Below, piece by piece: positions 14,790 through 23,126 of a stretch of DNA of 64,000 bases. How positions within the stretch are numbered: the stretch's first letter is position 1; each line of letters starts with the position of its first letter. Under the pieces are notes generated by a model. It was not told the origin of the DNA, did not search any database, and saw nothing but the letters and a program-made list of their open reading frames with translations. The DNA comes from Oligoflexales bacterium (GTDB taxonomy: Bacteria > Bdellovibrionota_B > Oligoflexia > Oligoflexales > RGVZ01): assembly GCA_947494335.1 (NCBI GenBank), contig CANLUT010000001.1:496001-560000 (forward strand), written 5' to 3'. Both the position numbers and the translations under genes were made by a program.

Positions 14790-15608
14790 GTGGATCGTCC
14801 TGTCATTACAACTTACAAAGACCCCGTTCGCTTCCTTGCGGATATGTTGGCTTTTCGTAAAGCGCAGGATCCCAGTTTTTCGGTTCTGGCTGTGACGCGT
14901 TCCCTGCGAAGGATCTCGCCGACGTTGGTATCCTTGATTCTTCGAGGCCAGCGCAAGATCACTTTGGACCGAGTCGATGAGCTGAGTAAGTTGCTAGGTC
15001 TCATGCCTGCTGAAAAGCAGTACTTCAGAGATTGGATCGCTCGCGCAGAAGATCCCAAGGCTGAGCAAGCGGTCCAAAAGTTTGCTGAAACACCAGCCAC
15101 GCGTCGTAAGTTAACCTCAAGTCACATTCTCAACGACTGGGTTAACGTCTTTGTCAAAGATGCCTTTGACCTTGAGCATATCCGGTCTAATCCAGATGAA
15201 ATCTATGCTCTATTGGGTGGTGTTGCATCCAAGAAACGTATTGATCAGTCGATTAAGTTTTTACTGCAACATGGGTATTTGAGGCGAAATGCTCAGGGTC
15301 ATTTCGTTCCGGAAGTTCCTTTGCATTCTGTGGATCAAAAGATCCCTAATGATAAGGTGCGAAAATTTCACAAGGCTCTTCTTCACAACGCCAAAGAGGC
15401 TATAGACCAATACTCTTCAGATCAAAGATACGCTAACGCCTTGGTTCTTTCGCTGAACCAAGAGACTTACCAAAAACTTTTAGCCTTGATTGCAGAGCAA
15501 GCTGAGTCATTGCAGTCATTTGCTGAAAATTTGCAGGAGGGATCAATGCTTTATCAGGTTACCATCAACGTCAGTCCTACGGGAGGCCACCTTGAAAAAA
15601 ATAAATAA
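14790..15608 (+). CDS. TIGR02147 family (putative transcriptional regulator)
   Basis: 272 residues. The N-terminal portion FLADMLAFRKAQDPSFSVLAVTR followed by SPTLVSLILRGQRKIT...LSKLLGL is the hallmark of the TIGR02147 family, which carries a Cro/CI-like HTH and occurs mainly in Fibrobacter and Bdellovibrio-type bacteria. The C-terminal half contains a winged-helix-like region and ends in a Ser/Gln-rich helix. GTG start at 14790 with AGAGGT 9 nt upstream. Its 3' end overlaps the next gene by 17 bp, indicating co-translation. Inferred role: regulator of the downstream secreted and barrel proteins. Confidence 0.85.
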   Translation: MDRPVITTYKDPVRFLADMLAFRKAQDPSFSVLAVTRSLRRISPTLVSLILRGQRKITLDRVDELSKLLGLMPAEKQYFRDWIARAEDPKAEQAVQKFAETPATRRKLTSSHILNDWVNVFVKDAFDLEHIRSNPDEIYALLGGVASKKRIDQSIKFLLQHGYLRRNAQGHFVPEVPLHSVDQKIPNDKVRKFHKALLHNAKEAIDQYSSDQRYANALVLSLNQETYQKLLALIAEQAESLQSFAENLQEGSMLYQVTINVSPTGGHLEKNK

Positions 15609-16818
15609 GAACAAAATCTTTTCTTGGACACTTTTGCTGGCCGGTGGGCTGAACTTGTTCTGCTCAGAGGCCCTCATTGCCAAAGCGGTTCCGTCTTCCA
15701 CATTCGTTGGAAACGGCGGCGACGCGCAAGATTTGGATCTTGGCGTTACGCTTGCAGTCATATCGAATGTGAGTCAGAGTCTCGACGCCGGATCCAAAGA
15801 TACGCTTTGTAAGTGTTCTGATGAGTGGCAGGAAAACGATATCTGCAGAGTGCTACGGCAGCTTTCATCCCAAGAAGTAAAAGCGTGTCAGCAAATTCTT
15901 CTAACTTACGGCCAGCAGTTGTCCGAACTCGCCGGTCGAAAATCTCCAGTTGTTTATGACTGGTCGTACTCTGATATGTCGGTGCGGTCTCAAGCCCAGT
16001 CACAGAGGGGGCGTCCAGTTGATGCCGTTACGCAGCCACAAAAAAAGCGCATCATCATAAATAGGTCACGGTTCCAGGCGATGCCGCCTTCCTATCGCGT
16101 GGCCCTTATCACGCACGAGTTGTTTCATTTGATACCGTTTGAAAAGGGTCTTTTAACCGATGAGGAGTCAGCACCTCCATTTGCATCCGGTCGCGCTATG
16201 CTTAACGCGTTAGGTGCTGCTATTGCAATGGAAGCTAATGAGCGTCAGGTTTTTAAGGACTTTAATGAGCTTCGTGACGTCTCACGTGCAGGTAAGGTGC
16301 ACCGTCTTTATCTAGAGGGTCGAAATATTCGACATCCAGAGAAAAGCGCCAACTCGCTCCTCAAAAGTCCTAACAGTGGAGGAACTGCATTAGGTTACAT
16401 CTATCAACCAGGTAGTCTCGGATTAAACATTTCAGTTGAAACCACTGGATATTCAGGCTCGGCATTTGGTATCGGGATTACAGAAAAGCAAGCCATCTAT
16501 CAACTGGGAGTCCAATACCGATTTTTCCCATGGAATGGGTACCTGTCGCGATGGAATGAATTGTATGTCACGACTGGTTTGAATGCTGGATTTGGTACGT
16601 CATATTACAAGGCCTCAAGCAGGTACGTTGATAAAAGCGACAAAGCATCCCTTCTGAGCGTTGGGGGAGCGGCAAAAATTTTTATTCCACTGAACAGGGA
16701 TTTGTGGATCACAGTCGGCAGCGAGTTTCGGCAGTTGCGTTACGAGTATAAAACGCTGCGGATAAAGACGATTGAAAATCAAGTTGTGAATACGATTGGG
16801 GGTGCTTATGGATTCTAA
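15592..16818 (+). CDS. Secreted zincin-like domain fused to outer-membrane beta-barrel
   Basis: Start chosen at TTG 15592, which has GGGAGG 5 nt upstream and gives a signal peptide ending ...EALIAKA. An upstream in-frame extension lies inside the previous gene. Of 408 residues, the mature N-terminus carries FVGNGGD, a motif common in exported Bdellovibrio proteins. Then comes ALITHELFHLIPF with HExxH at His175-His179, a metalloprotease-type zinc site; the third ligand is uncertain. Residues from about 270 are alternating amphipathic strands ending in GGAYGF, with the terminal aromatic typical of BAM-dependent barrels. It is the middle gene of a three-gene overlapping operon. Confidence 0.72.
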   Translation: MKKINKNKIFSWTLLLAGGLNLFCSEALIAKAVPSSTFVGNGGDAQDLDLGVTLAVISNVSQSLDAGSKDTLCKCSDEWQENDICRVLRQLSSQEVKACQQILLTYGQQLSELAGRKSPVVYDWSYSDMSVRSQAQSQRGRPVDAVTQPQKKRIIINRSRFQAMPPSYRVALITHELFHLIPFEKGLLTDEESAPPFASGRAMLNALGAAIAMEANERQVFKDFNELRDVSRAGKVHRLYLEGRNIRHPEKSANSLLKSPNSGGTALGYIYQPGSLGLNISVETTGYSGSAFGIGITEKQAIYQLGVQYRFFPWNGYLSRWNELYVTTGLNAGFGTSYYKASSRYVDKSDKASLLSVGGAAKIFIPLNRDLWITVGSEFRQLRYEYKTLRIKTIENQVVNTIGGAYGF

Positions 16819-17986
16819 AATTTTCGCCATGCTTCTGGCAGCATTTATATTTGTTTCTTGTGGAGTCGATGGTAACTCGAGCAAGGGAATAATCGGTAGT
16901 CCATTGCAACAAGAGTCGGGAATATTCAACTCATACGGTATTGAGACTTCGAAGGTATTTGTCGTTGATGAGACGACCGATAGGCTATTGGGAATTGGTC
17001 TCTCTGACTTTGCGATCAAGCATCAGTTTGAGCTGAAGAAGAAAGAGGATGAGCACGTCACAATTATGGACATCAACGAAAAGTTTGTGATCGACTTTTC
17101 CAAGAAACATCTGAATATTTATGGCCTTGATGGCGGTGTTTATGATCGTCCGTTTAACTTTCAAGGCACGCCGACGTCTGCTGCTTACAATCCTTTTACG
17201 CGGACGATGATTATACAAGATAACCTACAAAGCGTCGGCATGATGCAGCTGGCAGAAAACGGGTCGATCACCAGCTCTTGGCTTGGTGGCCCCCAACTTG
17301 CTAGCGGCACGTCGATCGTGGCGGGTGACTTGGATAAGACTGGCCGCCTGGTACTTGCGATGAGTGACGAGACGATGGCGGTCGTTGATGTTACTCAATC
17401 CATTGCGCAACAGTCTTGGCAGCAAACTGCATTCAGTCCAGGCCTCGGTAAAGTGACGTGGGTTGCTCCTGATAGCCGTAATCCAGATTTGCTGTTAGTT
17501 TCGTCCAGTACCAAAATTGCTATTATAAACTCGGCCACAAAGGTTGTCGTGGACCAGAAGACGCTTGATAGTTCCTCGAGTATTAGATTTTCATCCAAAG
17601 CTGGTCTTGGGCATGTTTTCACTGAAAAAGCTGGCGTAGTCAGTCTTTATTTTATCAATAGTCAGGGTGCCATAGGTGTAGAAAGTTTGGCTCAGGCGAG
17701 TTTGACAGGGCTGAAACAGTCGTTCCTTAGTGCAGATGCTGCTTCAATAACCCTGCTGTTTGAAGTTGGATATCGGGAGCGCTCGGTTCTGAAGATGCGT
17801 CTTTCTGACGCGCTAGTGGAAGTTGAAAAGAGTATCGATACGACTGGTGAGACAAGCATCAATGGCTCAACGGTTTTTGTCAATTTTAAGGATCCTTTAG
17901 GTGCTCTGGAACTTCACAGTTTGACGAGTGATGATGTAAAGCGCTTAGAAGGTTATAATTTTGACTATCTTAGAGCCCATAACTGA
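16808..17986 (+). CDS. Lipoprotein with beta-propeller-like repeats
   Basis: Start set at ATG 16808, preceded by GGGGGTG; it overlaps the stop of the barrel gene by 11 bp. The lipobox is FVSCG (Cys about 15). The 392-residue mature region contains repeated strand-turn-strand segments of the kind VFVVDETTDRLLGI, FVIDFSKKHLNIYGLDG and MAVVDVTQS, suggesting a WD/NHL-like propeller, although no canonical signature is complete. As the third gene after the TIGR02147 regulator and zincin-barrel, it may form an envelope complex with the barrel. Confidence 0.68.
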   Translation: MDSKIFAMLLAAFIFVSCGVDGNSSKGIIGSPLQQESGIFNSYGIETSKVFVVDETTDRLLGIGLSDFAIKHQFELKKKEDEHVTIMDINEKFVIDFSKKHLNIYGLDGGVYDRPFNFQGTPTSAAYNPFTRTMIIQDNLQSVGMMQLAENGSITSSWLGGPQLASGTSIVAGDLDKTGRLVLAMSDETMAVVDVTQSIAQQSWQQTAFSPGLGKVTWVAPDSRNPDLLLVSSSTKIAIINSATKVVVDQKTLDSSSSIRFSSKAGLGHVFTEKAGVVSLYFINSQGAIGVESLAQASLTGLKQSFLSADAASITLLFEVGYRERSVLKMRLSDALVEVEKSIDTTGETSINGSTVFVNFKDPLGALELHSLTSDDVKRLEGYNFDYLRAHN

Positions 17987-18000
17987 GCTCTGACATCTCT

Positions 18001-18066
18001 GTTTACGCCTCCTCGTCCATTAAGTTAATCTCCAGCAGGAGATATGACACACGAGGGGGCGTAAAC
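18001..18066 (+). promoter_or_regulatory. RBS-sequestering nested inverted repeat upstream of the PKS operon
   Basis: The 16-nt arms 18001-18016 and 18051-18066 match at 15 of 16 positions. The right arm contains the ribosome binding site GAGGGGG (18053-18059) and ends directly at the ATG (18067). Nested inside is ATCTCC-AGCA-GGAGAT (18028-18043). In RNA the hairpin would mask the Shine-Dalgarno sequence, as in translational switches or thermometers. There is no T-run after it, so it is not a standard terminator for the upstream gene. Confidence 0.6.
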
Positions 18067-19143
18067 ATGTATATTTTATCCGTTGGAATGGCCTTTCCTG
18101 GCCCGCTGCATAGACAAGATGATTTATTACCAGAGCTCAGTCGAGCCTGGGGTGACAGAGTCACTGATCGGGAGAGAAGTCTTCTCGAACGACTGTCTAA
18201 ATCTGCTGGTGTCCAATCAAAGCATCTGGCTATGGATCCTGGTGATTACTCGGTGAAGACGAGCTTTACTGAGCGGAATCGAGTGTTTCAATCGGTTGGG
18301 CTTGAGCTTGGAAATCAGGCGGTGTCGTCAGCTCTAAATGCAGTGGATGCGCTTGCGTCAGATATTGATGCAATTTTCTTTACGACAGTTACCGGTTTGT
18401 CGGTTCCAAGTGTCGACTCGTTGGTGGCAGGCTCGCTTGGAATGCGAGAAAATATCAAACGCGTTCCACTGTTTGGTTTAGGCTGTGTTGCAGGTGTTGC
18501 TGGCTTGGCGCGTGTCCATGACTACTTGTTGGCATGGCCGACCCATGCAGTGGTTCTTTTGGCTGTCGAGCTTTGTTCTTTAACGCTTCAAATTGATGAC
18601 TTAAGCCCCGAGAGCATCGTCGCTTCGACGCTGTTTGGTGATGGGGCCGGTGCCGTCTTGTGTGTCGGTGAGAAACACCCGCTAGCGGGCCGTGCGGCTT
18701 TGGAGTCTTTGGCGTCGACGTCAAGGCTTTACCCGAACACCAAGCACATCATGGGTTGGGATGTGGGTAGCCATGGTTTTAAGATTTTGTTGGACCCAGG
18801 TGTGCCGCAGTTGGTTAAAGATTTCTTTGCTGACGACGTTCGGCGATTTCTTTCTCAACATAATTTGCAAACAAGCGACATTCGTTCATGGATCAGTCAT
18901 CCTGGTGGACCAAAGGTTCTGCAGGCATTGACGTCGTCTCTTGACCTGACAGATGACGCGCTTTCAGTGTCACGGAAGCAGTTGGCGCAGGTTGGCAATT
19001 TAAGTAGTGCTAGCGTCTTGGGAATTCTCAAGCAAACGATCATTGAGCATCGCGATAAGATAGTAAAATCAGGTGATCATGCTTTGATGATGGCTATGGG
19101 GCCAGGATTTTGCTCGGAGCAACTGCTATGTCGCTGGACTTGA
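18067..19143 (+). CDS. Type III polyketide synthase
   Basis: 358 residues, close to normal for bacterial chalcone-synthase-like enzymes. The catalytic triad is visible: Cys140 in PLFGLGCVAG, His278 in SWISHPGG, Asn311 in VGNLSSAS. Also present are the FGDGAGAVL strand and the GWDVGSHGFKI segment. These enzymes condense an acyl-CoA starter with malonyl-CoA extenders without an ACP; bacterial relatives make alkylresorcinols or alkylpyrones. The following overlapping methyltransferase and flavoprotein genes match the Streptomyces srsA-srsB-srsC set, so the product is inferred to be a methylated phenolic or quinone lipid. Its RBS lies inside a hairpin. Confidence 0.93.
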   Translation: MYILSVGMAFPGPLHRQDDLLPELSRAWGDRVTDRERSLLERLSKSAGVQSKHLAMDPGDYSVKTSFTERNRVFQSVGLELGNQAVSSALNAVDALASDIDAIFFTTVTGLSVPSVDSLVAGSLGMRENIKRVPLFGLGCVAGVAGLARVHDYLLAWPTHAVVLLAVELCSLTLQIDDLSPESIVASTLFGDGAGAVLCVGEKHPLAGRAALESLASTSRLYPNTKHIMGWDVGSHGFKILLDPGVPQLVKDFFADDVRRFLSQHNLQTSDIRSWISHPGGPKVLQALTSSLDLTDDALSVSRKQLAQVGNLSSASVLGILKQTIIEHRDKIVKSGDHALMMAMGPGFCSEQLLCRWT

Positions 19144-19646
19144 TAGCTGGCATTCTGTTTTTAGGAACCATCGTCGAACGTTTGTTCGAACTGGTGGTGT
19201 CCAAGCGTAATGCCCAGTGGAGCCTCAGTCGCGGGGGAGTGGAAGTCGGAGGCGAGCACTACCATTGGATGGTGGTGATGCACACAGTATTTCTTATGTC
19301 TATGGTCGCGGAGTTTTTAGTATTTGGTGCTGGTGTATCAGCAGAATTGCGGTATGCCGCGATTGCCGTCGCTATAATCTGCCAATTCATGCGCTGGTGG
19401 ATCATTCATACTCTCGGTCATCAGTGGAACACACGCGTCATCGTGGTTTCTGGGATGGAACGCGTGAGGCGAGGTCCGTACCGATTTTTAAATCACCCAA
19501 ACTACGTGGTCGTCGCGCTTGAGACCGTGGCTTTGCCATTGATTTTTGGCGCATGGCGAACGGCAATTATTTTTTCTTTTTTGAATGCATGGATGATGCG
19601 CGTACGAATTGGCGTTGAAAATCAAGCCCTGAAGGCACTGCGATGA
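19128..19646 (+). CDS. Isoprenylcysteine carboxyl methyltransferase-family membrane methyltransferase (SrsB-like)
   Basis: Start taken at ATG 19128, overlapping the PKS stop by 16 bp. The 172-residue protein has four to five hydrophobic helices. Its conserved C-terminal block, HTLGHQWNTRVIV ... RGPYRFLNHPNYVVV, is the SAM-binding signature of the ICMT family. In PKS operons such enzymes O-methylate alkylresorcinols at the membrane; this role is inferred from context. Confidence 0.88.
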   Translation: MSLDLIAGILFLGTIVERLFELVVSKRNAQWSLSRGGVEVGGEHYHWMVVMHTVFLMSMVAEFLVFGAGVSAELRYAAIAVAIICQFMRWWIIHTLGHQWNTRVIVVSGMERVRRGPYRFLNHPNYVVVALETVALPLIFGAWRTAIIFSFLNAWMMRVRIGVENQALKALR

Positions 19647-20713
19647 GGTCACAGCAGCACAATTTTTATGATTTGATCGTGGTCGGCGGTGGAAGCGCTG
19701 GAATGGCTGCAGCGATTCACGCGGCGCAGGGCGGTAAGCGGGTCAAGGTCTTTGACGCCGCGGGACCGGATTTTGATAAACCGTGTGGCGAGGGTTTGAT
19801 GCCGCCAGCGATTCAAGCGCTTCAGCAGCTCGGTGTGCAAATCCCCGAAGCTAGTTCTTTGTCCGGAGTTAAGTACTTTGTAGGTCGCGGGCAGTCAGCC
19901 TATGCTCCTTTTGGGAGATCACATTTAGCTATGGGAATTCGGCGTCGCCTGTTACGGCAGTCCATGTGGCTGCGAGCCGCAGAGCTTGGTGTGGTAATCG
20001 CCGAAACAACGGCTGATAAAGTTTCTGTTTCGCACCAGTCAGTATGCGTCAATCAAGATACAGCGGATTATCTATGTATTGCATCGGGCGCACACTCTCG
20101 CGTTCTAAAGGACGTAGGATTGCGCTCATCGACCCGTAAAAAATCCCAAACTCAGAGATTTGGGCTTAGGCGCCACGTGAATTTGAAGCCTTGGAGTGAT
20201 TGCGTCGAAGTTTATTGGCGCGACCACTGTGAGCTGTACGTCACTCCGGTATCCAATAAGTGCGTTAATATTGCGATTCTCAGCTGGCAGCCATTTCAGT
20301 TCGATCATATTTTGAAACTATTTCCGGAAGTATTGGCTAAAATAGACGGAGCGACATGGGACGATGAAGCTTCGGGACGTGCGCCGCTTTTGCATCGCTC
20401 TTCGCGTGTTCAGTCTGGTCGCATTTTTGTTGCAGGTGATGCAGCTTTGTTTCTTGACGCTATGACAGGCGAAGGAAATACGCTGGCCATCCGTAGTGGA
20501 ATGGCCGTTGCCCGGGCCATCATGGAAGGTCGTCCAGCACTCTATCGATGGTATTGGCTGCAAGTTGTATGGCGTTACTGGCTGTTGACTGCGCCAGTTC
20601 TATTAGCGAGTCGACATTTATGGATGCGTAACAGACTTTTGAACCTGGTGGTTGGTTTTCCCGCGCTACTGAGGATTGGAGTTACATTTCTCAGTGCGAC
20701 GCCAAAGCGGTGA
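19643..20713 (+). CDS. FAD-dependent oxidoreductase (SrsC-like hydroxylase / geranylgeranyl-reductase-type)
   Basis: The ATG overlaps the methyltransferase stop in an ATGA arrangement. 356 residues. The N-terminal Rossmann motif is VVGGGSAGMAAAIHA; CGEGLMPPAIQAL is the segment seen in geranylgeranyl-reductase-type flavoproteins; and VAGDAALFLDAMTGEGNTLAI is the second FAD-binding GD motif. The C-terminus has Trp/Leu-rich hydrophobic segments suggesting membrane association. By analogy with SrsC, it may hydroxylate an alkylresorcinol methyl ether to a quinone. Confidence 0.87.
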   Translation: MRSQQHNFYDLIVVGGGSAGMAAAIHAAQGGKRVKVFDAAGPDFDKPCGEGLMPPAIQALQQLGVQIPEASSLSGVKYFVGRGQSAYAPFGRSHLAMGIRRRLLRQSMWLRAAELGVVIAETTADKVSVSHQSVCVNQDTADYLCIASGAHSRVLKDVGLRSSTRKKSQTQRFGLRRHVNLKPWSDCVEVYWRDHCELYVTPVSNKCVNIAILSWQPFQFDHILKLFPEVLAKIDGATWDDEASGRAPLLHRSSRVQSGRIFVAGDAALFLDAMTGEGNTLAIRSGMAVARAIMEGRPALYRWYWLQVVWRYWLLTAPVLLASRHLWMRNRLLNLVVGFPALLRIGVTFLSATPKR

Positions 20714-20716
20714 GAT

Positions 20717-20947
20717 CTATTGGTCTTCGAATTTGCGATCGATGAATTGTCGTAGCACGCTTACAGCTCGGTTGCTGTTTTGAAGTAGCTCTCTGGATTT
20801 CAATGATGGTTGCTGGGACTCTACGCGCGTGTTGAGCTCCTTGACAACGGAGTCCAGCGTTTGTATCGCCTGAATAAGATCCTGTTTTTGCTTTCTCTCT
20901 GCGGGCGAGAGTCGGTACTCATTCAGTTGCGTCTGTAAAAAGGGCAT
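20717..20947 (-). CDS. Small coiled-coil protein, unknown
   Basis: 76 residues, almost entirely helical with heptad-like spacing (LIQAIQTLDSVVKELNTRV). GAGGATCTGATCC lies before the ATG, placing GAGGA about 9 nt upstream, which supports it as a real gene. It is cytoplasmic, with no recognised family. It converges with the flavoprotein gene, 3 bp apart. Confidence 0.6.
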   Translation of the reverse strand: MPFLQTQLNEYRLSPAERKQKQDLIQAIQTLDSVVKELNTRVESQQPSLKSRELLQNSNRAVSVLRQFIDRKFEDQ

Positions 20948-21020
20948 GGATCAGATCCTCATTGTGGGTGAACGCGTTTTAATAGTTTTAATGAATAAGT
21001 CAAGAATTTTTAAACCTCCG

Positions 21021-21054
21021 AATATTTTGGGAAAATCATAATATCCCAAATATT
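21021..21054. promoter_or_regulatory. Inverted repeat upstream of corA
   Basis: AATATTTTGGGA (21021-21032) and TCCCAAATATT (21044-21054) are complementary except for one bulged base, around an 11-nt loop. They lie about 100 bp upstream of the corA start in the 205-bp gap. This is an operator or RNA hairpin candidate. Confidence 0.35.
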
Positions 21055-21152
21055 ACAATAAGTTATGGGGATTCATTCCGCGCCGGGTAGAAGCTTCCCA
21101 CTCCTTGTCACAGTCACAAAGTTTAAAATAAGAGCAGACGGGGGGCTCTAGG

Positions 21153-22121
21153 ATGCAGGTGGATCAGGTCATAGATATTGGCTCAGGACCAAATAGGTCC
21201 TTTTGGGTTGATATTGAAAATCCGAGCAAAGCTGAGCTTGAGGCGATTGCGGCAAAATACCGTCTGCCGTATTCCGCTGTGCAGGACTGTTTGGATGCAG
21301 AGCATCTACCGAAGTTTGAACGCTTTGGTGATTTGAATTTTATTATTGTTAGATCTTATGATGAGACGGCGGCAGCGGACTCTGACACCGTACAAGAGTT
21401 AACTCGTAAAGTTGCGCTTTTTGAATCGGAAGGATTTCTCATCACAATCCACCGGGTGAAGCAGAATTTTCTTGAGGCTTTAAAAGCCGAATGGCGAGCG
21501 AAGTCGGCTGCAGGCGATCTATGTAAATCCAATATCGTCATGTTGAGTGTCCTTAGCGACGCGATCAAGACCTTTGAGGGCCCCATTATCAGAAATCGTA
21601 ATTTGCTCGAGGACTTTGAATCGAAAGTTTTCCGCCATGCGGGTGAAACTTTGGAGGATGGATACTATTTGAAGCGTCGTGCGAGTACGTTTAAACGAAT
21701 GCTCCGTATGACGCTTGATATTCTTCCGGGGGTCACGGCCGAATACAAGGATGAAGCCAGCACACTGCAAGATGTTAAAGAGATGGGCGAGCGATTATAT
21801 TTTTACGCAGATGAGTTTTTCGACAACATAACGAACTTGCTGTCGCTCTATTTGTCTTTGTCATCTCATCGTATGTCGGCGGCGAGTCACAAGACCAACG
21901 AAGTTATGCGGATTCTGACGGTCTTCAGCGTCTTTTTCATGCCGCTTAATCTGATCACCGGTATCTACGGTATGAATTTTGAGTTTATGCCTGAGTTGAA
22001 GTGGCGCCGCGGTTATCCTATGGCTATTTTTTTCATGATATTAGTGACCTTTTCAATCTGGGCTTACTTTAATCGTAAGGGTGTGCTCGAGGCTAATGGT
22101 GACGAGCACAAACTTGGCTAG
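21153..22121 (+). CDS. corA: CorA family magnesium/divalent cation transporter
   Basis: 322 residues. A soluble N-terminal domain and long stalk helix are followed by two C-terminal transmembrane segments. The first ends in the family signature GIYGMNFE, with GMN at the pore mouth, and the last helix is followed by a short cytosolic tail. Known function: pentameric Mg2+/Co2+ uptake channel of the inner membrane. Monocistronic; an inverted repeat lies upstream. Confidence 0.94.
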   Translation: MQVDQVIDIGSGPNRSFWVDIENPSKAELEAIAAKYRLPYSAVQDCLDAEHLPKFERFGDLNFIIVRSYDETAAADSDTVQELTRKVALFESEGFLITIHRVKQNFLEALKAEWRAKSAAGDLCKSNIVMLSVLSDAIKTFEGPIIRNRNLLEDFESKVFRHAGETLEDGYYLKRRASTFKRMLRMTLDILPGVTAEYKDEASTLQDVKEMGERLYFYADEFFDNITNLLSLYLSLSSHRMSAASHKTNEVMRILTVFSVFFMPLNLITGIYGMNFEFMPELKWRRGYPMAIFFMILVTFSIWAYFNRKGVLEANGDEHKLG

Positions 22122-22125
22122 TTCA

Positions 22126-22929
22126 TTATTTGGGTGTGGCGCGTAATTTTGTGGCGACCGAAATGGCCAAGACGATCATCCCTAAACAAAGCCATTGGCC
22201 CATCGTCAGTCCCAATATCAGGCCGATCTGCGGGTCTGGCTCACGCGTAAATTCAACGACGAATCTAGCTGCCGCGTAATATGCTGTGAATGCCAGAGAC
22301 ATGGCCCCTGGGCGTGATAGAAGTTTCCTTCGGGAGAGCCACAGCACAGACCCCACCGCGATGCCTTCCAAAATGGCTTCGTACAACTGTGAGGGATGTC
22401 TTGGTGCTCCATCAAATGGAGCAGGAAAAACAACCGCCCACGGCACGGTTGAAATGCGCCCAGGGAGTTCGCCGTTTACGAAGTTTGCCAATCGTCCGAG
22501 TGCCAGAATCCAGGGAATACAAAATGCCACAGGATCGGTTAGCGAGAAAAAATCAACGTTTCGTTTTTTAGAAACATAGATCGCAGCGGATATAATTCCA
22601 AGAAATCCACCGTGAAAACTCATACCGCCGTTCCATAAAGCGATCACCTGAGTGGGGTGCTCGAGGTAGTGTAGCGGATTGTAGATGAGTACGTACATCA
22701 AACGGGAGCCGATGATGATTCCGAGCCAACCCCATAGAAGGAAGTCTTGTTGGGCGGAATGATCTGCAGGTTTGGTCATAAATGGTTTTGTGTAGCGAAG
22801 CGAACCGTATACAGCAAACCATCCAAACAGATAAACCAGCCAATACCAAGGCAGGGCCGCGTCGCCTACCTGCAGGGCGATGGGGTCGAGTTGATGGTGA
22901 TACCATTGTTCAAGGCCGGCTTCTGGCAT
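22126..22929 (-). CDS. lgt: Prolipoprotein diacylglyceryl transferase
   Basis: 267 residues with about seven membrane helices. Lgt motifs are visible: MSFHGGFLG, then GRLANFVNGELPGR, the signature binding phosphatidylglycerol, then HPSQLYEA. The enzyme attaches diacylglycerol to the lipobox Cys, the first step in maturing the many lipoproteins encoded in this window. Convergent with corA (4 bp between stops). Confidence 0.96.
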   Translation of the reverse strand: MPEAGLEQWYHHQLDPIALQVGDAALPWYWLVYLFGWFAVYGSLRYTKPFMTKPADHSAQQDFLLWGWLGIIIGSRLMYVLIYNPLHYLEHPTQVIALWNGGMSFHGGFLGIISAAIYVSKKRNVDFFSLTDPVAFCIPWILALGRLANFVNGELPGRISTVPWAVVFPAPFDGAPRHPSQLYEAILEGIAVGSVLWLSRRKLLSRPGAMSLAFTAYYAAARFVVEFTREPDPQIGLILGLTMGQWLCLGMIVLAISVATKLRATPK

Positions 22930-23126
22930 GGCGTCCGATGGTCTCCTTGATCGTCAATCTGGCGGCACCAGTTTATTGTACCATAGGCTTTAACAGTCAA
23001 AAATCTTTTGAAAAAGTCGGAAAGTTTGTCTCTTTCAGAATAGACGCCTCTCAGTGGTCGTCAAATCGGGCCGATCAGTAGGAATCTGTTGTTGGTCATG
23101 AGCTTCAGAGGTTGATATTCGATCCC

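Noticed and set aside
18001-18066. Terminator for the propeller lipoprotein gene
   Set aside because: The hairpin has no T-run and ends at the next start codon, so a translational role is more likely.
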